This document shows positions 36,246 through 48,700 of a DNA stretch of 64,000 bases, one piece after another. The stretch covers positions 20,336,001-20,400,000 of the forward strand of contig OZ316894.1 in NCBI GenBank assembly GCA_973895155.1, read 5' to 3'. A model generated the notes under the pieces. The model saw nothing but the letters and a program-made list of their open reading frames with translations, searched no databases and was not told where the DNA came from. Position 1 is the first letter of the stretch. Every line of letters starts with the position of its first letter. The DNA comes from Marsupella aquatica (lineage: Eukaryota > Marchantiophyta). The translations under genes were made by a program, and so were the position numbers.

Positions 36246-37140
36246 AGTCCTCAAGGAAGGTAGAATGTCTTGCGATGCAGTTTGTTGGTGACATCTCTCC
36301 TTTTGCTGGTATCTTGGGTTATGAAAGGAGATGAGACAAGCAGAAAGATTCTTAGCCAAGATTGTGTGTTATAAGTGGCTAAAACGTTCTGTAGCGCTGG
36401 TCTGAAGCAAATGGGCCTGCATTGTGAAGGTCTATGCAGTCTTAGACATACATTTCCAGAGTCAAAGGAGGCAATTTTGTAAAGAATCTTGTGGGGAATC
36501 TAGAATGCCCGGAAGGGTTTCAGTGAGGAACTTTGTCATTGTCGTGATAAATGAAAAACACTGGGAAATAATTTCTTCAGATTTCAATGAAAAGATACAT
36601 TGGAATCTGCACTGCGAAAGTACAAATTGGACCTATTGAAGCGCTAGTAATGAGTCGGCAGAGGAAGGTTGGGGCTGCTTACGAGAATTGTACTGCTGTC
36701 TTCAGCTTTGAATGGTTGAATGTTGTCAAATCTTATATAACTAGCTAACGAATTTCTAATATACCTTTGAACATAGGTCCCCATATTTTTGTACGTCGTT
36801 CAGCTGAGCCTTGAGCTTGAACATATTCTTGCCTTTGTTTAAACTTTTGAAACTCTAGGACGCAGCTATATCGCTTGTGTTTATTCGATAAATGTTTTAT
36901 GTATGAGTTAATCTCTCCTTAGTGAATCCACCAATTAGTGTGGACATCTCTGCAAGTGATATCAAACAGGTGAATATATATAGAGGGAGAGAAAGATTTG
37001 CATATGTACATTTGGAGATTCCTCACGCCCTGATGTGATGCAGGTCTGATTGTCCTTCAGTAAATTGATTAATGACTCTCAGTACAGTATACTGATGTCA
37101 TCCGCATACACATTAGATAATGCTTGGAATCTTACTAATA
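36246..37140. other. 3' flank of ISA3
   Basis: Presumed 3' UTR and intergenic sequence after the isoamylase stop codon. The open frame at 36424-36639 has no recognisable content. Confidence 0.4.
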
Positions 37141-37147
37141 AATATCG

Positions 37148-37282
37148 ACAAGAAGCTAGAGTTGATGTCTAGGCTTCGAGAGTGAAACATGAGAAGAAGC
37201 TAGAGTTGATGTCTAGGCTTCCAGAGTGAAACATGAGAAGCTAGAGTTGGGGGTCTAGGCTTCTAGAGTGAAGTCTCTAGAC
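37148..37282. repeat. ~50-bp tandem repeat, three units
   Basis: 'GAAGCTAGAGTTGATGTCTA' with 'GGCTTCNAGAGTGAAACATG' occurs twice in near-identical form, and a third shorter unit ends in 'CTTCTAGAGTGAAGTCTCTA'. The third unit contains the quasi-palindrome that reappears near 42678. Confidence 0.85.
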
Positions 37283-37445
37283 TTTGACTCTACGACCCCA
37301 CCAAAATTTATGTGGATGAAAAAATTCATGGGATGTTATGTCTGTGAAAATGATGATCATGCCTGATAAATTTTTGTCATCCTTTCTAATTGACATTCAA
37401 AGAATGGGCATTTGGGCTTGTGTATTCCAAACAGAACTTTTGTGG

Positions 37446-37533
37446 GAGTGATCTTTGTGAACAGTTCACAGAGTACTTTCATCCCTTGAATTGGAGTGAC
37501 CTTTGTGAACAGTTCAGAGTACTTCAATCCCTT
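37446..37533. repeat. ~50-bp tandem duplication
   Basis: 'GAGTGATCTTTGTGAACAGT' and 'GAGTGACCTTTGTGAACAGT' head two adjacent copies that continue through 'CAGAGTACTT.CA.TCCCTT'. Confidence 0.8.
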
Positions 37534-37539
37534 CGTCCT

Positions 37540-38580
37540 TGCAATATATGTTTGTAACGTAAAATTTCACTTTTTATATGAAAGAAATACGAAGAAGAAA
37601 TATTGGTGAAAGTGTACCATTGTAGTTGTTAAGTTCATGCCAAAAATAATTGAATTAAAATCATGTGGTGCCCTGGGAGAAAATATCATGTTCCAACAAA
37701 GGTGGCGGGAAAAGTATGTGGGCAGTTTTGGGAAATGGGTTGGGAATTGAACTCTAGATATGGGAGATCCCAAACCAGTGATAGTATTGAAACTGTCCTT
37801 AATATGTGTTGTGGCTAGGTTTAAGCAAAATGCAGACTGAGAATGGTTTTTGGTTGTGTAAAATTGAATGATCATCAACCAAAGTTTGGAAGCAAGTAAA
37901 AACAAGTTTTTACAATAACGAATAGCTAGCTAAGATAGCTCTAAGATACAATTGGGGATAGCCTACAAGTAAAATGGATATGTGTGAGTAAAGGACGATG
38001 CTGGGAAAATACACCAAAAGACCAAAAGTACTATGAAAATTATAGGGGAAAAAAGAGGACAGACCACGAGAATAAAACTAGCAGCAGCATTCTCATGGAA
38101 TACCTGATGTGGCGCTGCAGCCATGTGGGGAGGGACCTGTCAGCTCCAACTGCCAATTCCACTTTTCTAAAGCGTGCAAGTTTTCACAATACCAGGTAAT
38201 CAAATTGAAACAAAAGTTATGGATGGTAAATGGACTAAAGATTGCATACAACCATGGGTAGGCCAACTTCAATCAAGTGGCCTCAATCATGAGGCCACTT
38301 GTATATGCATTGAATTGGAGTATATGCAAAGTATTCAAAAATTTCAAGAACCTCGTGAGGAAATATGGGGAGTGCATAATGGCTGAAGTGGAGAAGTTGG
38401 ATGAGGTTTAACAAATCATACAAACCAAAGATGCCCCTAAATTCAATTAGAGTAATGGCACATCCTGCAAAATAGGCATTGAAATCAAATGTCCCAGAGG
38501 TTTACAACAGAAAAGAAAAGGCAAAGTAATGTCCCATTCAGTGAAAAGAAGGGGAACACTATATAAGGAGAGAGGGTTAA
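37540..38580. other. intergenic, no gene recognised
   Basis: AT-rich sequence with scattered short frames on both strands; nothing supportable. Confidence 0.4.
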
Positions 38581-38584
38581 AAAT

Positions 38585-38757
38585 CCCTTACTAGTTTGGT
38601 TTGTTGCATGTTTTTATTTGTTTTTTTTTGGGGGGGAAGGGGAGGAAAACCCTGCCCAAGAAAAGAGTGAATCCCTTACTAGTTTGGTTTGTTTCATGTT
38701 TTATTTTGTTTTTGGGGGAGAAAGGGAGGAAAACCCTGCCCAAGAAAAGAGTCACTG
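38585..38757. repeat. ~86-bp tandem duplication
   Basis: 'CCCTTACTAGTTTGGTTTGT' starts both copies, and each ends in 'GGAGGAAAACCCTGCCCAAG' followed by AAAAGAGT. They differ mainly in the lengths of the T and G runs. Confidence 0.85.
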
Positions 38758-38873
38758 GCCAAAGAAATTAGTGTGTTGCACTTCACTGAGTAGGTCATGA
38801 ACGGTGGACTTTGATTATGATTGACACTAATGTCAAGGTTAACTGAGGACTTTGTTACACAGTAACAAGTAAC

Positions 38874-39130
38874 AATTGGCCAGGGGATTAGCCTAGAACC
38901 AAGAGGTCCCAGGTTCAATGCCCCCCCTTTGCACGCAAGGGGTATGGAAGGTATTTGTGTGTATGTGTGGGTGGGTGTAGTGGTGGGAGTCCTGGTTTCT
39001 CCTCAACCCCTGGCTGGTCCGCTTTGGGGCCCTGGTTCAACCCTTTCTCCCTCCTGGTCTGGGTTCCTGTCGGATCCCTAGGTACGGTCCCCTTGTGGCT
39101 ACCCTACATAAAATTGCATGCTCCTGAGCA
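38874..39130 (+). mobile_element. tRNA-derived SINE-like element, copy 1
   Basis: 'GGCCAGGGGATTAGCC' resembles a tRNA box A region, and 'GGTTCAATGCC' fits box B of an RNA polymerase III promoter. Between them is 'TAGAACCAAGAGGTCCCA'. The same head recurs at the end of the window (63941-64000). The body that follows (GT-rich, then 'GGTTTCTCCTCAACCCCTGG') cannot be compared because copy 2 is cut off. The 3' end is a guess. Confidence 0.5.
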
Positions 39131-41085
39131 GGCCGTCTATCCTCTGTTGGATGGGCCTGCTTTTGGCTTTCAAGGCAAAGAAAATAGTTTACACACTTTT
39201 AGTGCATGCTTGGGATGGGCATAGTGATGTGGGGCACAGTTTGCTTGTTCTCCATAGTGGATTAGGAGGGCCAGTGGAAAGAAGAGTGTTGGGCAAACAT
39301 TGACACTAAATTTATTTTTATACTAAGGCACATACACACAACTTTGGAGTGGTGGACTCTAGGATGGACTATTCATACAACTAAAATTCAAAGACTTGTA
39401 TGGGTGATGAACATAACCACCTGTGAACATCAAAAACTCTAATATAGACTGCACTCAAAGATTCACCCTAACATTGTGGTTGATGAACTTGGAGCATTGA
39501 TCTCACTTTCAGTTCATATCATTGTGAAGCTGGTTTCTCGCCTTCAAGAGGGTGATGAGGTTCCAGGCGCAAGTTTTGCCTGAGCAGTAACAAAGGTAGG
39601 TACGTACACCACAGTGTCAGGAGGATAGGCACTCCATGTGAAGCAACATCTTCAGTAAGCTGTCCTTTTGGGCGTTTGCTATGGCTAGAGTCAAGTAGAG
39701 TAGAGTACAGTACAGTACAGAGGTCTGGCATGAGAATCCCATGAATTGGAAGGAGAGATTGGAACCTAGATTGGAATGTTCAATGAGGATATCTACCATG
39801 AATGAAAGCTCTGCTCCACTGCGCTGGAGTGTTCTTTGTGGCTAGTTTTTTGGAGTTGGACTGCCAGATCTTTTGCTGGCGGGTCCCTTGACCTCTTTGT
39901 TGCACTGTTTTCTTGGACTCATGGCTTTTCAGGTCCAGGTTGTTGCTTTTAGGGACTGGAGACAAATTCTTCTTCATGACATGCCTATGAGGCTTACTAC
40001 TGAGCTTTACTAGGCTGGCTTTTCAGTTTACTGGTCAGCAGGGCTTTAGTGTCTCTCCCTCCTATGGGGTTTCCTTAATCTTACCCGACCTTTTAGTTTA
40101 CTGCTCATTAGAACTTTCATTCAGTTGCAGTGGTGGAGTCCTCCAGGACTTTTGGCTCTTTGGTTTCTTGGGTTTTTCCCTAGTTTTCTCCCCATTATTG
40201 GGTCTCCAACCTCTAGGATAGTGTATTTCAGGTTCAACCCTTTTGATGTTTTGGCAGTGTGATACATATATACTCTTGGCCCTTCTGAATGTGAGTGATT
40301 CAAATAGGGTTGGCCCAAACTTTACCCTATTTTTGATTTGAGAGTGTTCCCCTAGCTCTTTTATTCAGAACAAATTTTCACCAAGAGACCACTAAGAAAG
40401 TAAAAAATGATGCTCCCATAGACATAGCACATTAAGTATGCAACCCCCATGCACCATGAAACCTTTTACACCTTCACTCGTGGATACCCTTCTTGTTTCC
40501 AAAAGGTTTTCCCTGCAAAGTTTGACCTTCAAAATCTCCCTTGCTATCCAACAGAATTTGATTCTTCTTGGGCTCATTACAAGCAACTTGAAAATTTAAT
40601 TTTCAAAGATGCCTGTCTCCCTTTCTTGCCATATTTCACTCATTAGTGTGATTGGGGGTGTGTGTGTACTATGTATGAGCAGAAAAAAGGCTTTGTTGCA
40701 GTCCATTGGAGTTGCAAAAGTCTATCTGAGAACTTTGGCCAACATGGAGGTCCATCTAGGCTTCAATTTCAATCAAGTCAGGAAATTGAATGAGATCCAT
40801 GCAGTGCTTTTCTATTGACCAAATTATCACTGTTTCATATTGGACCTTGGGCTAACCATGGTCTGGGTTGCAGGATGCCCCCTCACCATCAGGATTGCTA
40901 TGATTCTGTCCCATCGGCTCCTTTACACTCCACCGGTAATATGGTGCCACTTGTCTCACACAATTAGCGCTGATTTTGCACCAGACAATTTAAGAGCCCC
41001 TATAGACTTGCCCGCCTTGTGTGACTCTAGAAGCTGCCAGGGAATCCTCAATGGTAGCACAGCAAATGAAGGCCGCATTGAAACA
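39131..41085. other. intergenic, no gene recognised
   Basis: About 2 kb without a supportable gene. A frame at 40449-40646 has protein-like composition (MHHETFYTFTRGYPSCFQ...) but no recognised family or splice context. It may be the remnant of a mobile element. Confidence 0.35.
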
Positions 41086-41090
41086 CTCAC

Positions 41091-41365
41091 TTCACCCAAA
41101 AGTTGGATAGGAGTACATGTAGCTACACTCCACTCTATTCACTATCACCCCACCCAAAAGTGGGATACACTTGTCCCTAATTACATTCAAGAGAACCTAG
41201 GCATCCACTCCTCTCTGTTCTTACTCACCCAACCCAAAAGTGGGATACATTTGCCATTAATTCATTCAAGAGAATTTAAGCAGCCACTCCTCTCTCTTTA
41301 CACTCGCCCCAACCAAGATGGGGTACACATTTGCCCCAAATTACATTCAAGAGAATTGACCTGGC
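41091..41365. repeat. ~78-bp minisatellite, about 3.5 units
   Basis: Units start near 41091, 41151, 41230 and 41308 with 'CACCCAAAAGTGGGATACA'-type sequence and continue with 'TTACATTCAAGAGAA' and 'CCACTCCTCTCT'. The plus-strand open frame across 40840-41379 is a by-product. Confidence 0.8.
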
Positions 41366-42480
41366 AGTCTGGCACCTAACTTTATTGCTTGTCTCATAAA
41401 GTAGAAAGGGGTGCACCCTCAACTTGAATACATCCTACAAAAGACAGTTCCTTCCAACCAGTCACCCACAATATGCAACTGTTACCTCATACATGAAAAA
41501 GGTAGCACTAAACACTAGTACACATGGTCAACAATAGTGACATTTCCAGTGGCACACTGGTTAAATTGGTTTCTTCCAAAACAAAGCACACACTATGCCA
41601 AATTCTTGTTTCACTTGAGTAGTGTGATGTTGTATCCACATGGTTTGGGCACTACCTGCTCTGCACTCTGACCTTGGCTTCTCTTGGTGCTTGTCCCTTC
41701 TGGGTGTCAACTCCATTTTGTGGCCTGCCCTTTGCCCCTGTTCCATGTGCAACTGGGACCACCTCAAACCTGCCATTGTTTTTCCATGATTCTAGGACAA
41801 GTGACCTAACAGATTAAGGTATTTGAAGTTTTCTCCCTCCAAAGTGATAGGTTCAGAAATTTAATTCATCCACATACCAAGAATGCTGTTTCTGGGGGCG
41901 AGGGCATGGGGCGACTGACATGAAATATGGCCAAAACTGTCCTTTCCAATGGTTGTTGAGTTCACAAGAAACAACAAAGCAAGCTCACTGCCGCTGCTAG
42001 TGGGTTCTTGGGTCTAGCTCAAAATGCTCCCATTTCCTTGCTGAATTATCATTATTAAGGTTCAATATTTACCATTCAAAAGGGGAAAAAACCAAAGTAA
42101 CCAATAGAAATTGCCAGATACTTACCGTGACTAGATAACAGTGATTCAAGACACAACTCTTGCTGATTTAAACCCACAAGGCATGCTAGTCTGGCAGAGT
42201 ACATTGAGTGAAGGCCAGAAGCTCAAAGATAAAAATCTCAACAACTGGTTATGGTGATCCCGCCAAAAACTTGCCGGACAATTATAGGGCTCAATGTACA
42301 TACAACTGTTGTTTCTTACATTAAGCTCCCTTGATAAAAGTGGAGCTAATCTGCTGAGAGCCACAACAAAGCATTTTAGGAATGACTGTCCATGGCTGCT
42401 GGTAAATGTACAAGTATAAATTGTGTTCTTTTCACCTCCCAAATTGAATGCAATGACACAGTTGGTGTAACATAGTCCAT
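41366..42480. other. intergenic, no gene recognised
   Basis: Open frames on the minus strand (42146-42559, 41561-41776) have no recognised content. Confidence 0.4.
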
Positions 42481-42487
42481 CCAGCCG

Positions 42488-42580
42488 GCCATGTGCCAAT
42501 AAAATCAAGGTGATACTAGCTAGAATACAATCCAGTCCTCCATGTGCCAACAAAATCAAGGTGATACTACCTAGTGTACA
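42488..42580. repeat. ~52-bp tandem duplication
   Basis: 'CATGTGCCAATAAAATCAAG' and 'CATGTGCCAACAAAATCAAG' head two copies that each continue 'GTGATACTA.CTAG'. Confidence 0.8.
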
Positions 42581-42676
42581 CTAGCTCATCCATATGTTAT
42601 TTGATCATAAATTCAAAGAACGCTGCCCATTCACTTCACAACCCCACCCCCAACTCTGGCCGCATCCCCCAGAGCA

Positions 42677-42700
42677 GGGTCTAGAGACTTCACTCTAGAC
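42677..42700. repeat. quasi-palindrome shared with 37262-37284
   Basis: GTCTAGAG-ACTTCA-CTCTAGAC is an 8-bp inverted repeat with a 6-bp loop. The same 21 bases occur in opposite orientation near 37264, inside the last unit of the tandem repeat there. It lies ~80 bp beyond the CFAP70 stop codon. Confidence 0.7.
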
Positions 42701-42777
42701 AATAACCCCTGAATTGTATCTTTGCATCATACTTTATTGGTTAGATGCATCTGTCCTTGTAAAGAGGGGAACCCTCA

Positions 42778-45700
42778 TTAGATTTCTACATTCACATGTT
42801 TCTGGTGTCTGTTGACTGGTTTATCAGGCCCGTCATCTTCCTGCATTTCAGTGAGTCTAGAAATGGCAACACTCTTCTCTTCTTCTGTAGCATCAGGAGC
42901 CTTGACTACTATCTCATAACTTTGCTCGGCAAATGGAAACTTCCCCTCCTTGAAATACATTTCGGCAAGTTGTAAGCGTGGAGCAGCTGCCTCCTTCACC
43001 TTCAATGATTCTAGATAGGCACCCTCAGCATCTCTGCAAACATTTCATTTTACATGAGTCACAATATCTAATTAATGTGCATATCCTTGAGTAACCACCC
43101 TTCATGCTCTTATTTTGCTCCATCAATTATTTTAGGAGGTTGGTGCTTTTGTCTTTGCTTGTCTAAGCTGAAATAGTTCAAAAGGCTAATTAGCATAAAT
43201 AGAAAACAATATGATTATAAAAATTAAAAAGAACTGAGACGTGTTACTTACTTGCAAGCCCCTCTTTATTATTCCAAAAAAAGGAGATGATTGGGAACTA
43301 TCAATCTCAGCTACCGCTAAAACCAATTTTTTGGAATCTGTCCAGTGAATTTTTCAAGACCTAGGTGTCACTCCTTGCTCTACCTGCAATGAGTGAAGAA
43401 TATACCTGAAGTTTCCAATTGTGGCAAACCCTTGAGCAATTATGACCAACAAGTCTGGATCCACAATGCATTTCAGGCTTTGTTGGTAGGAGACCTCTGC
43501 TTCATCATACCTTTCTGCCCTTAAACAAGTAAGAGTTAAGAAAGCCCAAATCTTGAAGTTTGATGTGTCAAGTACATTTCCTTCAACCAATGCTAACTCT
43601 GCATGGTCTAGGTTTCCAGCATGAAAGTAGGACATGCCAGCACCCAACCACAAGGCTGGACTAGTCGGTACGACTGTGCAACCCTTCAAAAAGACTTTTC
43701 TTGCATCTTCCCATTCTCCAAGCTTGAAATAAGAGTATCCCAAATCCAAATAAACGTGCTTGTAATAATCTTGATCATCTTTAATGTATCTCTGATACTG
43801 CAAAAAAAATCAAGACAAAATTCTGAATATTTGCAGAAGTAAACAACTGCCTTGGGGATACATACTAGAACTTGCATCTATATCTATACTGAGTATAATA
43901 TGCTAGGGAAATTTATGTTCGTGACCTTCTCCGTAGAGTAAGGCCATAGGCCAAAATTTGGTTGGTATTAATAGAAAATGTCAATATATTGACTACCTTT
44001 GTGAGTAGGGATGGGCATGGGGGGTCAGGGTACAAGGAGCCCTTCCTGTGCATATGCACAGTTATATGGGCTGGTGGAAGCAAAAGAAACAAGTCAAAGC
44101 ATTTCCATATAGTATCTCTATTGAAGATAGCAAGCTCTCACTGAAATTTTGAATATCAGTTTTATATCCTTTAGTCAAACAAGTGACTCATTACATTACT
44201 GGACTGCCTTTGCTATATTTAGCTGTACAGGTGCCACCATATGTTAAAGTTCAAGAAGATCAGCACTAACTTCAATAAGAATTAGTGTATAATATTATGA
44301 GGCCTCGTCCCAGACTTACAAGATATAAGTTGAAAGGAGAAAACGTTTTCAGAAGAAATGACAACTCTGAATTCTTCAGGAGTGCTAAACATTATAGGCA
44401 TCTTATTTAGGAGGTGAATTAATAGCAACACACCTGGTTAAATGCATCAATGGCTCCCCGGTAAAGAGTGGTCTGAAGAGCAGTAGTATAATGGGGAGGA
44501 GGGTCGTAATTATATTTCAGGTGACCTAAAAGAAGCCAACTTGTTGGATTTTCTTTCTCCATTTTCAAAGCTTCTTTCAGAGCTTTTTTAGCCTTTTCTA
44601 ATTTTCCACTCAACTCATGAATCCTTGCTCTACACCACTTGTTATCCAACGTGCACGAGTACACTTCCACCTCCAATCCGAGAACCTGCTCTGCCTCTTT
44701 TGGCAGGTGGAGATCAAGTAACATCATGGCAGTGTCCACAAATACACCACCAGTGTTTCGAGATGAGAGAGATAGGTTAGATATGCTGAAAGCAAAATTC
44801 CATAGAGAGCTCAATAGCTGATGGGGTGGACTATAGTGACTTTGTTGGTCTTGTCTTGATCTGTAAAGAGTTTCTGCTCTTTTCAAACAACTTCTCACAT
44901 TAGCTTTCTTCTTTTGTGCAGCATACACCTGTTCAAGCAATATGTGCATATACACCGTCATCCAATCACTGATCGTAATTGACACTCTTTTGTAACCGTA
45001 TTTTTAGCCTGAGAGTTCAAATGTTGCACCATGGCTTGACAGCACTCCTAGTACTGTCAAGCATAAATAACAATGCAGATCATTCACCTGACTAACAAGG
45101 ACCCAATTTATGTGTTCCTCTTCAGAGTGCAAGTTGATAGCATTCCGAAACAATACTTCTGCTTGAGCCAGATATCCACGATGCCACAGTAGGCATCCCA
45201 ATGCTTGTAGACTGAAAAGATGGTTTTTCTGCAAGGTAAGTGCTTCTCTCCAACACTCTTCTGCTTTTCCTTGTTCTTTTGGCCTAACCTGTATCCATTG
45301 TCAAGCTCATGTAAACTTCATTTCCAATTTATCACATTTTCATATGAATTTCTTTAAACATAATCTTCATGGAAGGTTTCTCGTCTGGTACTTGCACTGA
45401 CTAGGAGAATTCTGTATTCAATCGTAATGGAAACAAGCAGAATGACCTGTTATGTGCGTCAGCCAGGCCACACCAAAATTATGTTAACTATGAACAAAAT
45501 CATAAATGTTGATTTTTGTTTAGAAATCTTGCCTACTGTGGATACATAGATCCTTCTACTTTTTGATGAGAATTTTGAGTTCAAACCAGCAAGAAGTGAA
45601 AAAGATTTTGGGAAAACTTACTCGCATGTAGAAACAACCATACTCAAACCAAATGTCTGGATCATAAAGATTGTCTCCCAACAACCGCTCTTGGTGACAT

Positions 45701-48700
45701 CTGTTTGCCTCCTTGTAGTCCTCTTGTGCCTGATCAAGGTAACTTAGTGCTTCAAATTTCTAAAGAAAATTCAATGATCACTGCTGAAAAATTAGCAACA
45801 GATTAAAGTGCTGGTCTGATTCCACTAGTTTAGTTGAGTTATTTTTTGTTATAGCAGGAAACCCGGTAGGAAATAGATCAAAGTTGGAGGCAAAAGTTCA
45901 AAATTCAGGAGTTTTGCATTTTCTGAAATACAGAGATATGCTTAATTTCATGTCAACTTATAAGCATATCTCTGTATTTCAGAAATTTGAATCCTTTTAT
46001 TGCAGCCAGTGGTGCCAGATTTATTTTGCTAAAAGACAGATTCAGTACCCACTCCACCTGAATGTCACCTCTTCTTTGGCCTAAGTCTAGATGTGACAAG
46101 AGAAGATCTTACTAAGGACTTGTGGGTCCCTTTTTAATGCAAATGACTTAAAATAGAAATGGACCAAGGGGCCAGAAGAAGAGACCTCCAAGGTGGTCTA
46201 AAATCTAGGACAAAAGAGTGGTCCACATAAGCAAAAATCATGCAGGATTGGTAACAAGTTCGGTTGAAAGTGCCCCCAATGTTTTGTAAAGTGAACAGCA
46301 GCAGTTTCTCCCGAATGAATGGCTCTGATCAGATCTTGGAGACAAAAAAAATTGGAAACTGCCCCCAATGTCTTGTAAAGACACTCTGAATCATTTTTTG
46401 TGAGTTGAACAGATCTTGCCACTAGTCCACAAATTAATCCAAACATCTCAAATTCGAAGGAAGACACCTGACACAAGATCAAATTGAGATCCCTGAGGTG
46501 CATTGAGGATTAAATTATGATGTGCTAAAACTTTTCACCAGAGGTTACTCACTTCATATTCATCTGCCAACTGACGAAGTCTTGTCAAATTATCAAGTAT
46601 ATCTGTCTTTTTCCCATTTCTCTGCAATTTAATCAAAATTCAGACTTCACAACTTCATACACATCACTTGGAACATTGCTCTCAAATTCATTTTAGTTCT
46701 TTATGATGTCTTTGTCCACTAAAAGTAGTTTTATTTGATAATGCAAACCATAGCGACCAAGCAACCCACTAGCAGGAACAAGCCAAGTAGTAACAAAAAC
46801 TAAGCCCTTGGTTAGTTTCTGAACTGACAAGAGGTCCAAGGTCGACCTAAAGCCAGGAGAGAGAAAAAGGTATTGTAAATCTGTGGGAATTTTTTCCTAA
46901 ATGAGGTTCATAAACTGCACTTCAATCTATGAATCCCATGATCTTAGCCATTCGCTGGGTTTGAAGATTGATAACTTAATTCAACATCTATAAAGTATCA
47001 GCTCATGCACAACCATGAGCTAAGACAATCATCACTAATGTACTGCCAAGAATTTCTATGCTGTATAAACTCATGGGCCGGGAAAGATTTGCTCTTAATT
47101 AACACGTGCTTGTCACTACTAACCTTAGCAAAGTAGGAGCGCAGAGCAATAATGAATTTACTTTTTCCAGCATTTTCTTGAGAGTGTTGAATGTAACTTC
47201 TGATAGCGAAATATAGAGGTTGTTGCAAAACTCAAATTTCCCAATGTCAGTGGCAGCTCGTTTCCTCTCTCTGTACTTTTCTGCTGCAACTTTGAGAACT
47301 TTTGTTTTCATTTCCTCTCTAATGTCATTCCAAAGTCCTTGCTTTTGGAGTTGTCGCACCATTTTTTTTCTGATCTCTCCTTTTGTTTCAAATCTATACA
47401 TGAAATCCACAAAATGAAGGAATTAGGTCATTTAAGAGATTTTTATTTGAAGCTACAACTCCACGAGACTGTACAAATTCTTCTCTTATGGGGACCACAT
47501 CTATCTCTTCATCTATTCACGTCTCTTGATTGAAGTGTGTTAAACAGTTTTCCCTGGGCTAAAAAAAACAGCACCAGCATAATCTACCAACCCACTCACT
47601 TTAGCTTAATTTGTTCTGGATATTTGGGACTTCACAATGTTTTTGACAGCTTTGACCTTGGCTGTGACATGCATGGTTGGTCATGTAATTGGTTATCATC
47701 CTCACAAGCACCGGGATATTGAGTAAGATCTTTCAAGAAAGCAAATGGGAATGAAGATATTAACAGTACTCCTTCTAAGATCCACTTTTCTATTTCAACA
47801 AATTAATCAACACTTTAATTAGTTCTAATCAAAGAAACTATCATTTGCTTAGCGCCATCTGTTTGGGGTCAGTCCTAAGTTAGCTCTCCATGTTGCTCTC
47901 CATGTTTTTCAGCACTCACTAATATCTATTCAGCAAACAAACTAATTAAATCCATAAGTAATAGTTCATTTACATACTAACAAATCATTTGTTGTCTGCC
48001 TAGCTCCATCTGCTTGGGGTCAGTCCTTAGCTCTCCATGTTTTCCAGCACTGACTAATATCTATTCAGAGAATTAATAATTAAATGGGTACAATGACGTT
48101 CATAAGTAATTGTTTTATACATACTAGTATATCATTTGGCATCTTGATATGTCCATACTAACTGACCTTCTATGTTTTGGAGCATTTGGATCTCCCATGG
48201 TATTGGTCTCTTCATAGAGTTCCTTGGCTGTAAGGTCTTGGTGCATGTCTAGCAAATCGGATCCAACATACTCCACAAACTCAGCAAACTTGTCAATTGC
48301 CATTTGGACAGCATCATACACGGAGGCTTGCTTGGGCCGAGGAGGTATCACGCTATCAAGGCTGAAATCTGGCTCTGGTGGGGGCTCCCATATGGGTTCC
48401 ATTGGCTTGCTAGCTTGAATTCTCATTTCAAGTAAAGCTTCAGACAATTGCCAGGCATTGTTGGGAAGAGGATGGTCCGGGTCCGCACATACTGGAAGAG
48501 GGGGATCGTCATCCACAAGGACTGGCTTTGGCTGTTGCTTTTTCCCACCACCTTTAGGACTTGTAGGCTTCCCACTGGCCTTGGGACTTGTAGGCTTGCC
48601 ACCAGGTTTGGGGCTTGTTGATTTGGCAGTAGGAGGTGGAACACTAGCAGGACCTTGAGGTTGAATCAGCGGTATGCCAGCTCTGGTCCCAACCAAAGAA

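Noticed and set aside
38874-38930. Possible functional tRNA gene
   Set aside because: Box A- and box B-like motifs are present, but no acceptor stem or complete cloverleaf can be formed. A repeated SINE head explains it better.
40449-40646. 65-codon plus-strand frame
   Set aside because: Protein-like composition only; no family, no splice context, single short frame.
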